From positions 1 to 11,197 of the forward strand of contig DASWFO010000273.1 in assembly GCA_036394195.1 (NCBI GenBank): a DNA stretch of 11,197 nt. The letters are read 5' to 3'. The notes beneath the pieces were generated by a model. It was given only the letters and a program-made list of their open reading frames with translations. It made no database searches and was not told where the DNA came from. Positions 1 to 5,723 of the stretch are shown in pieces. Position 1 is the first letter of the stretch. Every line of letters begins with the position of its first letter. This DNA comes from DATJPD01 sp036394195. GTDB taxonomy: Bacteria > Pseudomonadota > Alphaproteobacteria > CACIAM-22H2. A program made the position numbers and the translations under genes.

Positions 1-256
1 TCACCGGGACCTGGTGCCCATTGGCGCGCAACTGCCGCAGCACCTCGGGCCCGTCGACATCGGGCATCTGCCAGTCGAGCAGCACCGCCGCGGCGAGCCC
101 GCCGCCGCTGAAATACTGCAGCACGGTTTGGCCACCGTCGAAGCTCGTCGTCCGATAGCCGGCATCCTCCAGGTTGGCGGCCATGGTGCGGCGCATCAAC
201 GGATCGTCGTCGACGATCACGATCATCTCGGGCACGTCAGGGCTGGCGGTGGGCAT
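1..256 (-). CDS. Response regulator receiver-domain protein (partial, C-terminus beyond left edge)
   Basis: The N-terminal part of a CheY-like receiver domain, which accepts a phosphoryl group from a histidine kinase in the cytoplasm. Visible signs are the acidic pocket in IVIVDDDPLMRR, followed by an amphipathic helix, and the phosphoacceptor Asp in AVLLDWQMPDVDGPEVLRQL. The conserved Thr/Ser and Lys and any output domain lie beyond the edge, so a stand-alone receiver and a DNA-binding regulator cannot be told apart. The start is uncertain. The ATG at 256 overlaps the upstream lipoprotein gene by 20 bp, a GTG at 235 lies one base after that gene's TGA, and an ATG at 226 directly precedes the domain. 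None has a clear Shine-Dalgarno, so translation is probably coupled to the lipoprotein gene. Confidence 0.85.
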   Translation of the reverse strand, partial: MPTASPDVPEMIVIVDDDPLMRRTMAANLEDAGYRTTSFDGGQTVLQYFSGGGLAAAVLLDWQMPDVDGPEVLRQLRANGHQVPV

Positions 257-758
257 TGTACACGCGACGGAGACAGCGGTCGGCAGCATCGGGAACACTC
301 GCCGTAGCGGGGACCCCCGACGAGTTAAGCGTAGGACTATCGTAGTGCAAGGCATAAAAAGCATTCCGGCCCACGTCTAGATAGAAATAGACCTCCAGGG
401 CGCAGTCGTTGGTCCGGTACTCCCAGACCTTGGCCGGCGGCCGGTCTGAGGACGTGGTGGGCGGGCCAAGCAGGCTTTCGGTTTCCGGCTGGCTGAGGCC
501 AACCACCTTGATCTCGGGAGGCGATTGCGCCGGTGCCGGACGTGGTGGCGGTGCCGGCGCCAGGCGACTGGTCCGCGCCGGCTCCGACGGTTGTTGCGGT
601 GCGGGAGTCGGCGCCACGGGCGGCTGCGGTTCCGACTGCCTGAGGAAATCGAGACTGTCGCACCCGCCCACCGCCACGAGCGGTAAGCCAAGGAGGGCTA
701 CCGCGCCGAGTCGCGCGAGGGCTCTGCGCAGGCGGTTCGGAAGCGGGCCTGTGGTCAT
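237..758 (-). CDS. Proline-rich putative lipoprotein, possibly SmpA/BamE-like
   Basis: A 173-residue predicted lipoprotein. The N-terminus has several Arg residues, then a hydrophobic stretch (about 17-30) ending in LVAVGGC, a plausible lipobox with Cys33 as the lipidated residue. Residues 40-80 form a Pro/Ala-rich linker. A small domain follows (about 82-140) with LLGPPTTSSDRPPAKVWEYR and then LEVYFYLD. The LxGPP...W.Y pattern recalls small envelope lipoproteins of the SmpA/OmlA (BamE) type that are common in Alphaproteobacteria, but I cannot prove the family. Cys119 and Cys162 could form a disulfide in the periplasm. I chose the ATG at 758 because it begins just before the signal peptide; the reading frame stays open upstream to 908, but that part does not resemble a protein. 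It is co-oriented with, and overlaps, the response-regulator gene. Confidence 0.75.
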   Translation of the reverse strand: MTTGPLPNRLRRALARLGAVALLGLPLVAVGGCDSLDFLRQSEPQPPVAPTPAPQQPSEPARTSRLAPAPPPRPAPAQSPPEIKVVGLSQPETESLLGPPTTSSDRPPAKVWEYRTNDCALEVYFYLDVGRNAFYALHYDSPTLNSSGVPATASVPDAADRCLRRVYNAHRQP

Positions 759-976
759 CCGCGTGAATATTAACAGCGGCGGGAGCGATGCCCAACCCCT
801 TCTCGGTCCCGCGGCGGATCGAAGCCATTGAGTTCCCTGCTGTTTCAGAACGCTCAGCAAAGCCATACAGTAATACGCCGTGATAATGTTGTGACAGAAA
901 CAAGACAAGGAATAGACGCGTGTAATAAATTATCTCGTGTGTTGATTTGAGTAACAAAGGCGACGAGATTTATTGA

Positions 977-1010
977 GCAACGCGCGAGCTCTGTTGAACT
1001 CGCGCGTTGC
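977..1010. repeat. Perfect 12-bp inverted repeat (hairpin)
   Basis: GCAACGCGCGAG (977-988) and its exact reverse complement CTCGCGCGTTGC (999-1010) flank a 10-nt loop. No T-run follows on either strand, so a Rho-independent terminator is unlikely. It could be an operator, a REP-like element or a structured leader for the gene at 1192. Confidence 0.7.
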
Positions 1011-1135
1011 CGCAAGAGCGGATCAGGCAACCGTCCTCGGGGCCGGCGGCCACGGGGCGGGTAACAGACATCGGACGGATTTCATGATTGGCGGAAGTAG
1101 CGGCGCCCCCGACAGCCAACGTCGCTGCATCCGTC

Positions 1136-1167
1136 GCCCGGCCGGGCCCTTCGGGGCCCGGTCGGGT
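1136..1167. repeat. 14-bp hairpin with UUCG tetraloop
   Basis: GCCCGGCCGGGCCC (1136-1149), loop TTCG, and GGGCCCGGTCGGGT (1154-1167) pair over 14 positions, two of them G-U when read as plus-strand RNA. The cUUCGg loop is an unusually stable RNA tetraloop. It lies 24 nt before the GTG at 1192. No T-run follows it, so it is more likely a leader or transcript-stability structure than an intrinsic terminator. Confidence 0.65.
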
Positions 1168-1191
1168 CCTTAAAGCCGGGTGGAGACGGCG

Positions 1192-1728
1192 GTGTTCGGA
1201 GCACGATTTTCAAAAGAGGTTTTGTGGCTCGGCCTCGCCTTGGGACTGATCCTGGCGCTGGTTGAGCCGATAAGCCGGATGATCTCGGACCTGCCGGCGT
1301 GGTCGGCACGGTCATTGGCGGACCGCCCCGGGCGCTCGAATACCGCCCCTTCCTACAACCTTCACCTCGTTCCCTACGGTATCGATCGCGGCGTCTGCGA
1401 CCGCAGCGCGATGGCGGCTGACTTGAAGGGTAGGCTGGTGGACGCGGCCAACATCCTGGTCGGCAGTGCGGTCGGTGCCAAGATGGACTCCATCGACCAG
1501 AACTGCGTCAGCGCCGCGCTCGAGTTCGCGCCGGATCAGCGCCGGATCCTCTGGCGAAACGGCAACAGCGGCCTTACTTATACCTTAATCGCCAGCCAGA
1601 CTTTCCAGACGGACCGCGGCACTTATTGTCGCGAGTACAGTGCCAGCACGGTGATCGGCGGCCAGACGCAGGCAGTGCACGAGCAGGCCTGCCGGCAGTC
1701 AGCCGGAAGCTGGACGATGATCCGTTAG
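1192..1728 (+). CDS. Membrane-anchored RT0821/Lpp0805-type surface-antigen-like protein
   Basis: About 178 residues. A hydrophobic segment near the N-terminus (LWLGLALGLILALVEPI) should act as a membrane anchor or uncleaved signal. The C-terminal half matches my memory of the RT0821/Lpp0805 surface-protein family (COG4520): a Gly-containing stretch LVGSAVGAKMDSIDQ, then SAALEFAP, ILWRNGNSGLTYTL, GTYCREYSA and CRQSAGSWTMIR. The role of the family is not well defined; members are thought to be envelope proteins. Most relatives I know carry a lipobox, and none is seen here. I prefer the GTG at 1192 because GGAG at 1182-1185 sits 6 nt upstream; a GTG at 1180 is in frame and would add four residues. 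The gene stands alone and converges on the ABC-exporter gene. Confidence 0.8.
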   Translation: MFGARFSKEVLWLGLALGLILALVEPISRMISDLPAWSARSLADRPGRSNTAPSYNLHLVPYGIDRGVCDRSAMAADLKGRLVDAANILVGSAVGAKMDSIDQNCVSAALEFAPDQRRILWRNGNSGLTYTLIASQTFQTDRGTYCREYSASTVIGGQTQAVHEQACRQSAGSWTMIR

Positions 1729-1755
1729 AGCGAAACGAAACGAACGACGACGGTG

Positions 1756-1813
1756 GGTCTTGAGGCGCGGATCTTGAGGGCGCGGGTTTTGAGGGCGCGG
1801 GTCTTGAGGGGGT
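1756..1813. repeat. Imperfect ~15-bp tandem repeat, four copies
   Basis: The unit resembles TTGAGGGCGCGGGTC, with TTGAGG beginning at 1760, 1774, 1789 and 1804 (spacings 14, 15, 15). It fills the gap between two convergent genes and neither gene has a hairpin terminator here. Read on the minus strand it is C-rich and G-poorer, the kind of composition that Rho loading sites have, so it may end the ABC-exporter transcript. That is inference. Confidence 0.7.
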
Positions 1814-1846
1814 GCCGATGAAAGTGAGCGTGCAATGGCTGATCAG

Positions 1847-3622
1847 TTACGAGGACGGGTCGACAAATTGCAGAGCGGCCAAGCGAGCGTAGAGCCCGCC
1901 CTCGCGGAGAAGAGTTCCGTGGTCGCCGACGGCCACCAACCGCCCGTGGTCGATCACGGCGATCCGGTCGGCTTTAAGTACGGTGGCGAGGCGGTGCGCG
2001 ATGATCAGCACCGTGCGGCCATTCATAACGCGATCGAGGGCTTGTTGGACGAGGCGCTCGCTCTCCGCATCAAGCGCACTCGTAGCCTCATCGAGGAGAA
2101 GCAGGGCCGGGTCGCGCAGCAACGCCCGGGCAATCGCGATGCGCTGCCGCTGCCCGCCCGAAAGTCGCACACCCCGCTCGCCGAGATATGTGCCGAAACC
2201 CTGAGGCAAACGCTCGATAAACTCCGTCGCCGCCGCGGCGTCCGCCGCGCGGCGGATTTCCGCTTCCGACGCCCCGGGACGGCCATAGCGGATATTGTCG
2301 ATGACGTCCGCGGCGAAGATCGTGGCGTCCTGCGCAACAAGCCCAATCCGCGCCCTGATCTCCGCCGGATCCGCGCGTTGAAGGTCGACTCCATCTAGGC
2401 GGACGCGGCCCGCCTCCGGGTCGTAGTAGCGCAACAGCAGATTGAACACCGTCGTCTTGCCGGCACCGGACGGGCCGACCAGCGCCACCGTTTCACCTTG
2501 TGTCACCGTCAGGTCGAAGCCGCTGAGGGCCGGGCGGTCCGGGCGCGACGGGTATCGAAACGTCACATTCTCGAAGGACACGGCACCCTGGGCCGGCGTC
2601 GGCAGGTGGACGGGATTGGCCGGCGGCGCGATGTCCGGCTTGGCGTCGAGCAGCTCGACCAGCCGCTCCGTCGCGCCGGCGGCGCGCTGCAGGTCGGCCG
2701 CGAACTCGCTGATGGCACCCACCGAGGCCGCGACCACGACCGCGTAGAACACGAACGCCGACAGGTCGCCCGCCGAGATCCGTCCCGCGATCGCATCGTG
2801 ACCGCCGATCCACAGGATCGCCCCGATGGCCGCAAAGACCAGGAAAATGACGACGCCCACAAGCATCGCGCGCACCCTCGACCGCTGCACCGCCGCAGTG
2901 AACGCATCCTCGACCCGCGACGCAACGCGGGCCGCGTCGGCGCCCTCGCGATTGAACGCCTGAACGGTGCGCACTGCGTTCAGCGTCTCTTCCATGTCGG
3001 CCCCGGCGTCGCCGAGACGGTCCTGGCTTGCGCGCGACAAGCCGCGCACCTTGCGTCCGAAGATCACGATCGGCGAGACGACAAGCGGCACCACCACGAA
3101 CACGAGCCCGGTGAGCTTCGGCGACGTCACCGCCATCATGATCGTGCCGCCGATGAACAGCAGGACGTTGCGCAGCGCCATCGACGTCGACGAGCCGACG
3201 AGCGTCTGCACGACCGTGGTGTCGGTCGACAGCCGTGACAGCACCTCGCCGGTGCGGGTGGTCTCGAAAAACCCCGGCGACAGGCGCAGCAGATTCTCAA
3301 ACACCGCGCGGCGCACGTCGGCGGTGACGCGCTCGCCAAGCCACGCCACCAGATACGCGCGGCCGAACGTCGAGAGTGCCAGGAGCGTGATCACCACCAG
3401 CATCCCGACGAGAGCGCGGTCGAGGAGTGCCGGATCGCCGCCGACGAAGCCGCGATCGACGAGCCAGCGCAGGCCGGCGCCGAATCCCAGCACCGTGCTC
3501 GCGGCCACGGTCAGTGCGATCAGGGCCAGCGCCACCCGGGCCCGATACGGACGGATGAACGCCAGGAGCCGGCGCAAAGCCCGGTAATCCCGCCGGCGCG
3601 GCGACGAATTAGGCTGGCTCAT
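1847..3622 (-). CDS. ABC exporter, fused membrane and ATPase domains (MsbA-related)
   Basis: A 591-residue half-transporter expected to work as a homodimer in the inner membrane, driving export of a lipid, drug or other hydrophobic compound with ATP. Residues about 30-310 form a type I exporter membrane domain with several hydrophobic helices. Residues about 345-585 form the nucleotide-binding domain: Walker A GPSGAGKTT (383-391), Q-loop Gln431, signature LSGGQ (487-491), Walker B LLLLDEATSALD (507-518) and H-loop His543, all intact. Length and architecture fit the MsbA-related exporters common in Alphaproteobacteria, next to rpmE and the DUF1465 gene. The substrate is unknown; an Atm1-like Fe-S role is suggested only by the neighbouring frataxin gene. 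The ATG at 3622 lies 11 nt after the cyaY stop, so the two are probably one operon. Confidence 0.93.
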   Translation of the reverse strand: MSQPNSSPRRRDYRALRRLLAFIRPYRARVALALIALTVAASTVLGFGAGLRWLVDRGFVGGDPALLDRALVGMLVVITLLALSTFGRAYLVAWLGERVTADVRRAVFENLLRLSPGFFETTRTGEVLSRLSTDTTVVQTLVGSSTSMALRNVLLFIGGTIMMAVTSPKLTGLVFVVVPLVVSPIVIFGRKVRGLSRASQDRLGDAGADMEETLNAVRTVQAFNREGADAARVASRVEDAFTAAVQRSRVRAMLVGVVIFLVFAAIGAILWIGGHDAIAGRISAGDLSAFVFYAVVVAASVGAISEFAADLQRAAGATERLVELLDAKPDIAPPANPVHLPTPAQGAVSFENVTFRYPSRPDRPALSGFDLTVTQGETVALVGPSGAGKTTVFNLLLRYYDPEAGRVRLDGVDLQRADPAEIRARIGLVAQDATIFAADVIDNIRYGRPGASEAEIRRAADAAAATEFIERLPQGFGTYLGERGVRLSGGQRQRIAIARALLRDPALLLLDEATSALDAESERLVQQALDRVMNGRTVLIIAHRLATVLKADRIAVIDHGRLVAVGDHGTLLREGGLYARLAALQFVDPSS

Positions 3623-3633
3623 CGGGTTGGACG

Positions 3634-3954
3634 TCAGTCGAAGGCGATGTCTTCGCCGGTCGCGGCCGTCAGCTCGCGCGCCAGCAGGTCGTGGAGCAAG
3701 GCGCCGCCGCGCGTGGATCGCCAGGTGCGGCTGGCCGGCTCATAGTCGAAATGAGCGGCACCGGAGACTGGCGAGGACAGCCAGATCTGGCGGTTGGGCA
3801 TATGCTTGTTGATGACGTATTGCCGGCCGTCGTCGAGCTCGATGGTCAGAATGCCGCCGCGCAACTCGACGTCGACATCGAGGCTGTCCTCGATCCGCGC
3901 CTCGAGCTTCGCCAATGTCTCTTCGGCCAGGCTTTCGAAGGTGCTCTCGTCCAT
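3634..3954 (-). CDS. cyaY: Iron donor protein CyaY (bacterial frataxin)
   Basis: A 106-residue frataxin homologue of usual length. Frataxins bind iron through an acidic first helix and modulate cysteine desulfurase during Fe-S cluster assembly in the cytoplasm. Visible family features are the acidic N-terminal helix (MDESTFESLAEETLAKLEAR), the strand DVDVELRGGILTIEL, and the conserved surface NKHMPNRQIWLSSPVSGAAHFDY, of which NRQIWLSSPVSG is the hallmark. The C-terminal helix ends in LLARELTAATGEDIAFD. I chose the ATG at 3954 because the helix begins there; the frame is open for another 90 codons upstream, but that translation is not frataxin-like and lies antisense to rpmE. The ABC-exporter gene follows directly, suggesting a shared transcript. 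Confidence 0.93.
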   Translation of the reverse strand: MDESTFESLAEETLAKLEARIEDSLDVDVELRGGILTIELDDGRQYVINKHMPNRQIWLSSPVSGAAHFDYEPASRTWRSTRGGALLHDLLARELTAATGEDIAFD

Positions 3955-3999
3955 GATGCTCAGGCCTAGCACGTTGAATTTAGCGGGGAAAGCCCGGCC

Positions 4000-4029
4000 T
4001 TGCTCGGGCCGCCCGGAGTGCGCTATAAG
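4000..4029 (+). promoter_or_regulatory. Candidate promoter of rpmE
   Basis: TTGCTC (4000-4005), an 18-nt spacer and TATAAG (4024-4029) resemble a housekeeping sigma-70 promoter. Transcription would begin near 4036, leaving a leader of about 36 nt before the rpmE ATG. It is predicted from sequence only. Confidence 0.45.
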
Positions 4030-4071
4030 CCCGCCTTCCTCAAGAACCTTCCGGCCGTAGGGGCAGCCCCG

Positions 4072-4440
4072 ATGAAGCAGGCTATTCATCCCGATTACCA
4101 CGAGATTACCGTCACGATGACGGACGGGACCACGTTCAAGACGCGCTCGACTTATGGCAAGCCGGGCGACACGCTGCATCTCGACATCGATCCGAAGACC
4201 CATCCGGCATGGACGGGCCAGCACCGGCTGGTCGATTCAGGCGGCCAGGTCGCGAAATTCAACAAGCGGTTCCAGAACATCGCGATGCCGAAGGCCAAGG
4301 CGGAGGCACCGCAGCCGCAGGCGAAGCCAAAAGCCGAGAAGCCAAAGGCTGAGGCAAAGGCCGAGAAGCCCGCGAAAGCCGACAAGGCCGACAAGGGTGA
4401 GAAGCCCGCCAAGGCTGAAAAGGCGGAGAAGAACGCCTAA
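4072..4440 (+). CDS. rpmE: 50S ribosomal protein bL31, zinc-site-lacking form, with charged C-terminal tail
   Basis: A 122-residue bL31, a component of the large ribosomal subunit near the intersubunit bridges. The N-terminal 70 residues are a clear match: MKQAIHPDYHEITVTMTDGT, then TRSTYGKPGDTLHLDIDPKTHPAWTG and VAKFNKRFQ. There is no cysteine, so this is the C-minus paralogue type that does not bind zinc. From about residue 75 an extra tail of roughly 48 residues consists almost only of Ala, Lys, Glu, Pro and Asp in KAEKP/KADK-like repeats; usual bL31 ends near 75 residues. The tail is in frame and is followed 28 nt later by a strong terminator, so it is not a readthrough artefact. AGGGG at 4059-4063, 8 nt before the ATG at 4072, is a likely ribosome-binding site, though it could pair with the nearby CCCC. 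Confidence 0.95.
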   Translation: MKQAIHPDYHEITVTMTDGTTFKTRSTYGKPGDTLHLDIDPKTHPAWTGQHRLVDSGGQVAKFNKRFQNIAMPKAKAEAPQPQAKPKAEKPKAEAKAEKPAKADKADKGEKPAKAEKAEKNA

Positions 4441-4463
4441 AGCGGTCGTCATACCGCGAACCC

Positions 4464-4492
4464 AAAAAGGGCGCCGGACGGCGCCCTTTTTT
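4464..4492. terminator. Rho-independent terminator, probably bidirectional
   Basis: GGGCGCC (4469-4475), loop GGAC, GGCGCCC (4480-4486), then six T (4487-4492). Five A (4464-4468) precede the stem, so the same hairpin also has a U-run when read leftward. It can end both the rpmE transcript and the convergent rcdA-like transcript. Confidence 0.92.
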
Positions 4493-4520
4493 ATTGCGGC
4501 GCGGTTCCATCGAGGTGGGC

Positions 4521-4919
4521 CTAGCCCGCCCGGCGGTTCATCTCGTCAAGACGCGCGACCCGGACGTACAGCCGCCGGCTTTCGTCCAGCAGCTCGCACA
4601 GGCGTTTTGGCAGGATGGCCAGCGACGCGTCGGCTTCGGCCATGCAGACCGCGTCTGCGGCCAGGCGGAATTCGTCGCTGGCCGCGGTCGCGCGGGACAT
4701 CTCGCCCTCGAAGACGGCGCGCTGGGCCAGGAGCCACGCCATGATCTGGGTCAGCCGACTGGTCAGCCGCATGGCCTCGCAATTGACGCGCAGCCGATCG
4801 ATCGGTTTGAGGCCGGAGGCATCGGCCGGCTGGGCATTGGCCAAGTAATCCCGCGACGCGACCAGCAGGGACATGGTCTCGTCGTAGGTCTTTCCGAAAA
4901 ACCGCGTGGCCGTTTCCAT
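4521..4919 (-). CDS. rcdA: DUF1465 family protein, RcdA-like (regulator of CtrA degradation)
   Basis: A 132-residue helical protein. The central stretch EAMRLTSRLTQIMAWLLAQRAVFEGEMS and the C-terminal LCELLDESRRLYVRVARLDEMNR match what I know of the alphaproteobacterial DUF1465 family, which includes Caulobacter RcdA. RcdA is a three-helix-bundle adaptor that, with CpdR and PopA, delivers CtrA and other substrates to ClpXP during the cell cycle. This copy is shorter than the Caulobacter protein, mainly at the N-terminus. Adjacency to rpmE and an MsbA-like exporter is a synteny I recall from other Alphaproteobacteria, which supports the call. The ATG at 4919 has only a weak upstream AGAAG as ribosome-binding site. 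The symbol rests on family membership, not on proven orthology. Confidence 0.82.
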   Translation of the reverse strand: METATRFFGKTYDETMSLLVASRDYLANAQPADASGLKPIDRLRVNCEAMRLTSRLTQIMAWLLAQRAVFEGEMSRATAASDEFRLAADAVCMAEADASLAILPKRLCELLDESRRLYVRVARLDEMNRRAG

Positions 4920-4969
4920 ACTGGGCTACTTCTGGTCCCGAACCCGCGTCCGGAGTCGCCTAATTAAAC

Positions 4970-4998
4970 ATCATCCCGCAAGCGCAAAAGCTTGCCAA
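4970..4998 (-). promoter_or_regulatory. Candidate rcdA promoter with inverted repeat in spacer
   Basis: On the minus strand TTGGCA (4998-4993), 17 nt and GATGAT (4975-4970) form a plausible sigma-70 promoter about 50 bp upstream of the ATG at 4919. The inverted repeat GCAAGC (4978-4983) / GCTTGC (4990-4995) lies almost wholly within the spacer and could be an operator. I found no clear paired TTAA CtrA box. Confidence 0.35.
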
Positions 4999-5038
4999 CA
5001 CATTGTTAATAGAAGGTGTTTTTTGCCGATTTCGCCCC

Positions 5039-5066
5039 CTTGAACCGAAAAGACACGAAATTATCT
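5039..5066 (+). promoter_or_regulatory. Candidate heat-shock promoter of hsp20
   Basis: CTTGAAC (5039-5045), 15 nt and TTATCT (5061-5066) resemble an RpoH (sigma-32) type promoter of Alphaproteobacteria, with a good -35 and a less clear -10. The predicted start near 5073 falls exactly where the first hairpin of the thermometer leader begins, which supports the placement. Confidence 0.45.
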
Positions 5067-5071
5067 CATGC

Positions 5072-5172
5072 CTGTGACGGGTGCCCATGCGGGACCCGTC
5101 ACAGCTGAACCGGGGCCCGACCCTTTGGGTGGGCCCGTCCTTAACCATGTTGCTCATTGGAGGATATGGACC
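5072..5172 (+). ncRNA. ROSE-type RNA thermometer in the hsp20 5' UTR
   Basis: Three hairpins fill the leader. Hairpin I pairs CTGTGACGGGT (5072-5082) with ACCCGTCACAG (5094-5104). Hairpin II pairs GGGCCC (5113-5118) with 5131-5136, plus ACCC (5120-5123) with GGGT (5127-5130). Hairpin III pairs CCATgTTGCTC (5145-5155) with GAGGATATGG (5160-5169) across a four-base loop, hiding the Shine-Dalgarno AGGA. It holds the hallmarks of ROSE elements: a TTGCT motif facing the AGGA, a G-G mismatch (5152/5163) and a U-U mismatch (5150/5165), which make the helix melt at raised temperature and free the ribosome-binding site. ROSE elements are well known before small heat-shock genes of Rhizobiales and other Proteobacteria. 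The pairing is read by eye, without energy calculation. Confidence 0.85.
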
Positions 5173-5625
5173 ATGTCCACGTTCGATTTTTCCCCGCTTT
5201 TCCGCTCCACCATCGGCTTTGACCGGCTCGGCCGCATGCTCGACGAAGCGCTCGTCGACGAAAGCTCGGGCTATCCGCCGTACAACATCGAGCGCACCGG
5301 CGAAGACGCCTATCGGATCACGATGGCGGTTGCCGGCTTCGGCGAAGACGATCTCAACATCGTGGCGCAGGAGAACGTGCTGCTCGTCTCCGGCAAGGCG
5401 AAACCCGCCGAGGAGAAGACCGAGTTCCTGTACCGCGGCATCGCCGGCCGGGCGTTCGAGCGCCGCTTCCAGCTCGCCGACCACATCAAAGTGGCGGGCG
5501 CGCAGCTGGTGAACGGCCTGCTTCATGTGGACCTCGTCCGCGAGGTTCCGGAGGCGAAGCGTCCGCGGACGATCAAGATCGAGACCGGCGCCGCCAGGAC
5601 GCTCGAGACGAAAGCGGCGGCCTAA
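5173..5625 (+). CDS. Small heat-shock protein, Hsp20/IbpA family
   Basis: A 150-residue alpha-crystallin-type holdase chaperone that binds unfolding proteins in the cytoplasm and passes them to DnaK/ClpB. The N-terminal arm includes SPLFRSTIGFDRLGRML. The alpha-crystallin domain spans about 36-125 and opens with YPPYNIERTGEDAYRITMAV, typical of IbpA-like class A proteins, continuing through LLVSGKAK, FLYRGIAGRAFERRFQL and VNGLLHVDL. The C-terminal IKI (134-136) is the I-x-I motif used in oligomer assembly. The ATG at 5173 is chosen because GGAGG (5159-5163) lies 9 nt upstream and the conserved protein starts there; an in-frame ATG at 5068 would translate the thermometer. The gene has its own promoter and terminator, so it appears monocistronic and regulated at both transcription and translation. 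Confidence 0.95.
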   Translation: MSTFDFSPLFRSTIGFDRLGRMLDEALVDESSGYPPYNIERTGEDAYRITMAVAGFGEDDLNIVAQENVLLVSGKAKPAEEKTEFLYRGIAGRAFERRFQLADHIKVAGAQLVNGLLHVDLVREVPEAKRPRTIKIETGAARTLETKAAA

Positions 5626-5655
5626 AGCCGACTCCGAATAAGAGTCGCGAAAATG

Positions 5656-5688
5656 GGTGCGGAGGAATGGCCTCCGCACCTTTTTTTT
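5656..5688 (+). terminator. Rho-independent terminator of hsp20
   Basis: GGTGCGGAGG (5656-5665), loop AATGG, CCTCCGCACC (5671-5680), then eight T (5681-5688). A strong intrinsic terminator 30 nt after the stop. Read leftward it is followed only by a short TTTT, so it would be a weak end for the hydrolase transcript. Confidence 0.94.
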
Positions 5689-5723
5689 CGCCGCCGTTCC
5701 GGGTCAGATGATTTCGGCCCCAG

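Larger units (their letters stand above)
759..1191. other. Gene-free intergenic region between divergent genes
   Basis: About 430 bp without a convincing gene, between the leftward lipoprotein gene and the rightward RT0821-like gene. Roughly 860-980 is clearly richer in A and T than the surroundings and probably carries the divergent promoters. On the plus strand a weak candidate is TTGAGT (947-952), 16 nt, TTTATT (969-974), which would start transcripts close to the hairpin at 977. The rest is GC-rich and dominated by two hairpins (977-1010 and 1136-1167). Short open frames here have no start signals or recognisable content. Confidence 0.5.

Noticed and set aside
759..1191. A mobile-element remnant or CRISPR in the AT-rich gap
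   Set aside because: There is no transposase fragment, target-site duplication or regularly spaced repeat; only two unrelated hairpins are seen.
1818..1892. A short plus-strand ATG frame after the tandem repeats
   Set aside because: Only 24 codons, overlapping the end of the ABC-exporter gene, with no supporting signal.
4960..5010. TTAA motifs upstream of rcdA as a CtrA box
   Set aside because: The TTAA copies near 4964 and 5005 are not spaced as TTAA-N7-TTAA.
4960..5679. A minus-strand frame antisense to hsp20 and its leader
   Set aside because: It covers the thermometer, gene and terminator of a clear Hsp20 unit and has no recognisable content.
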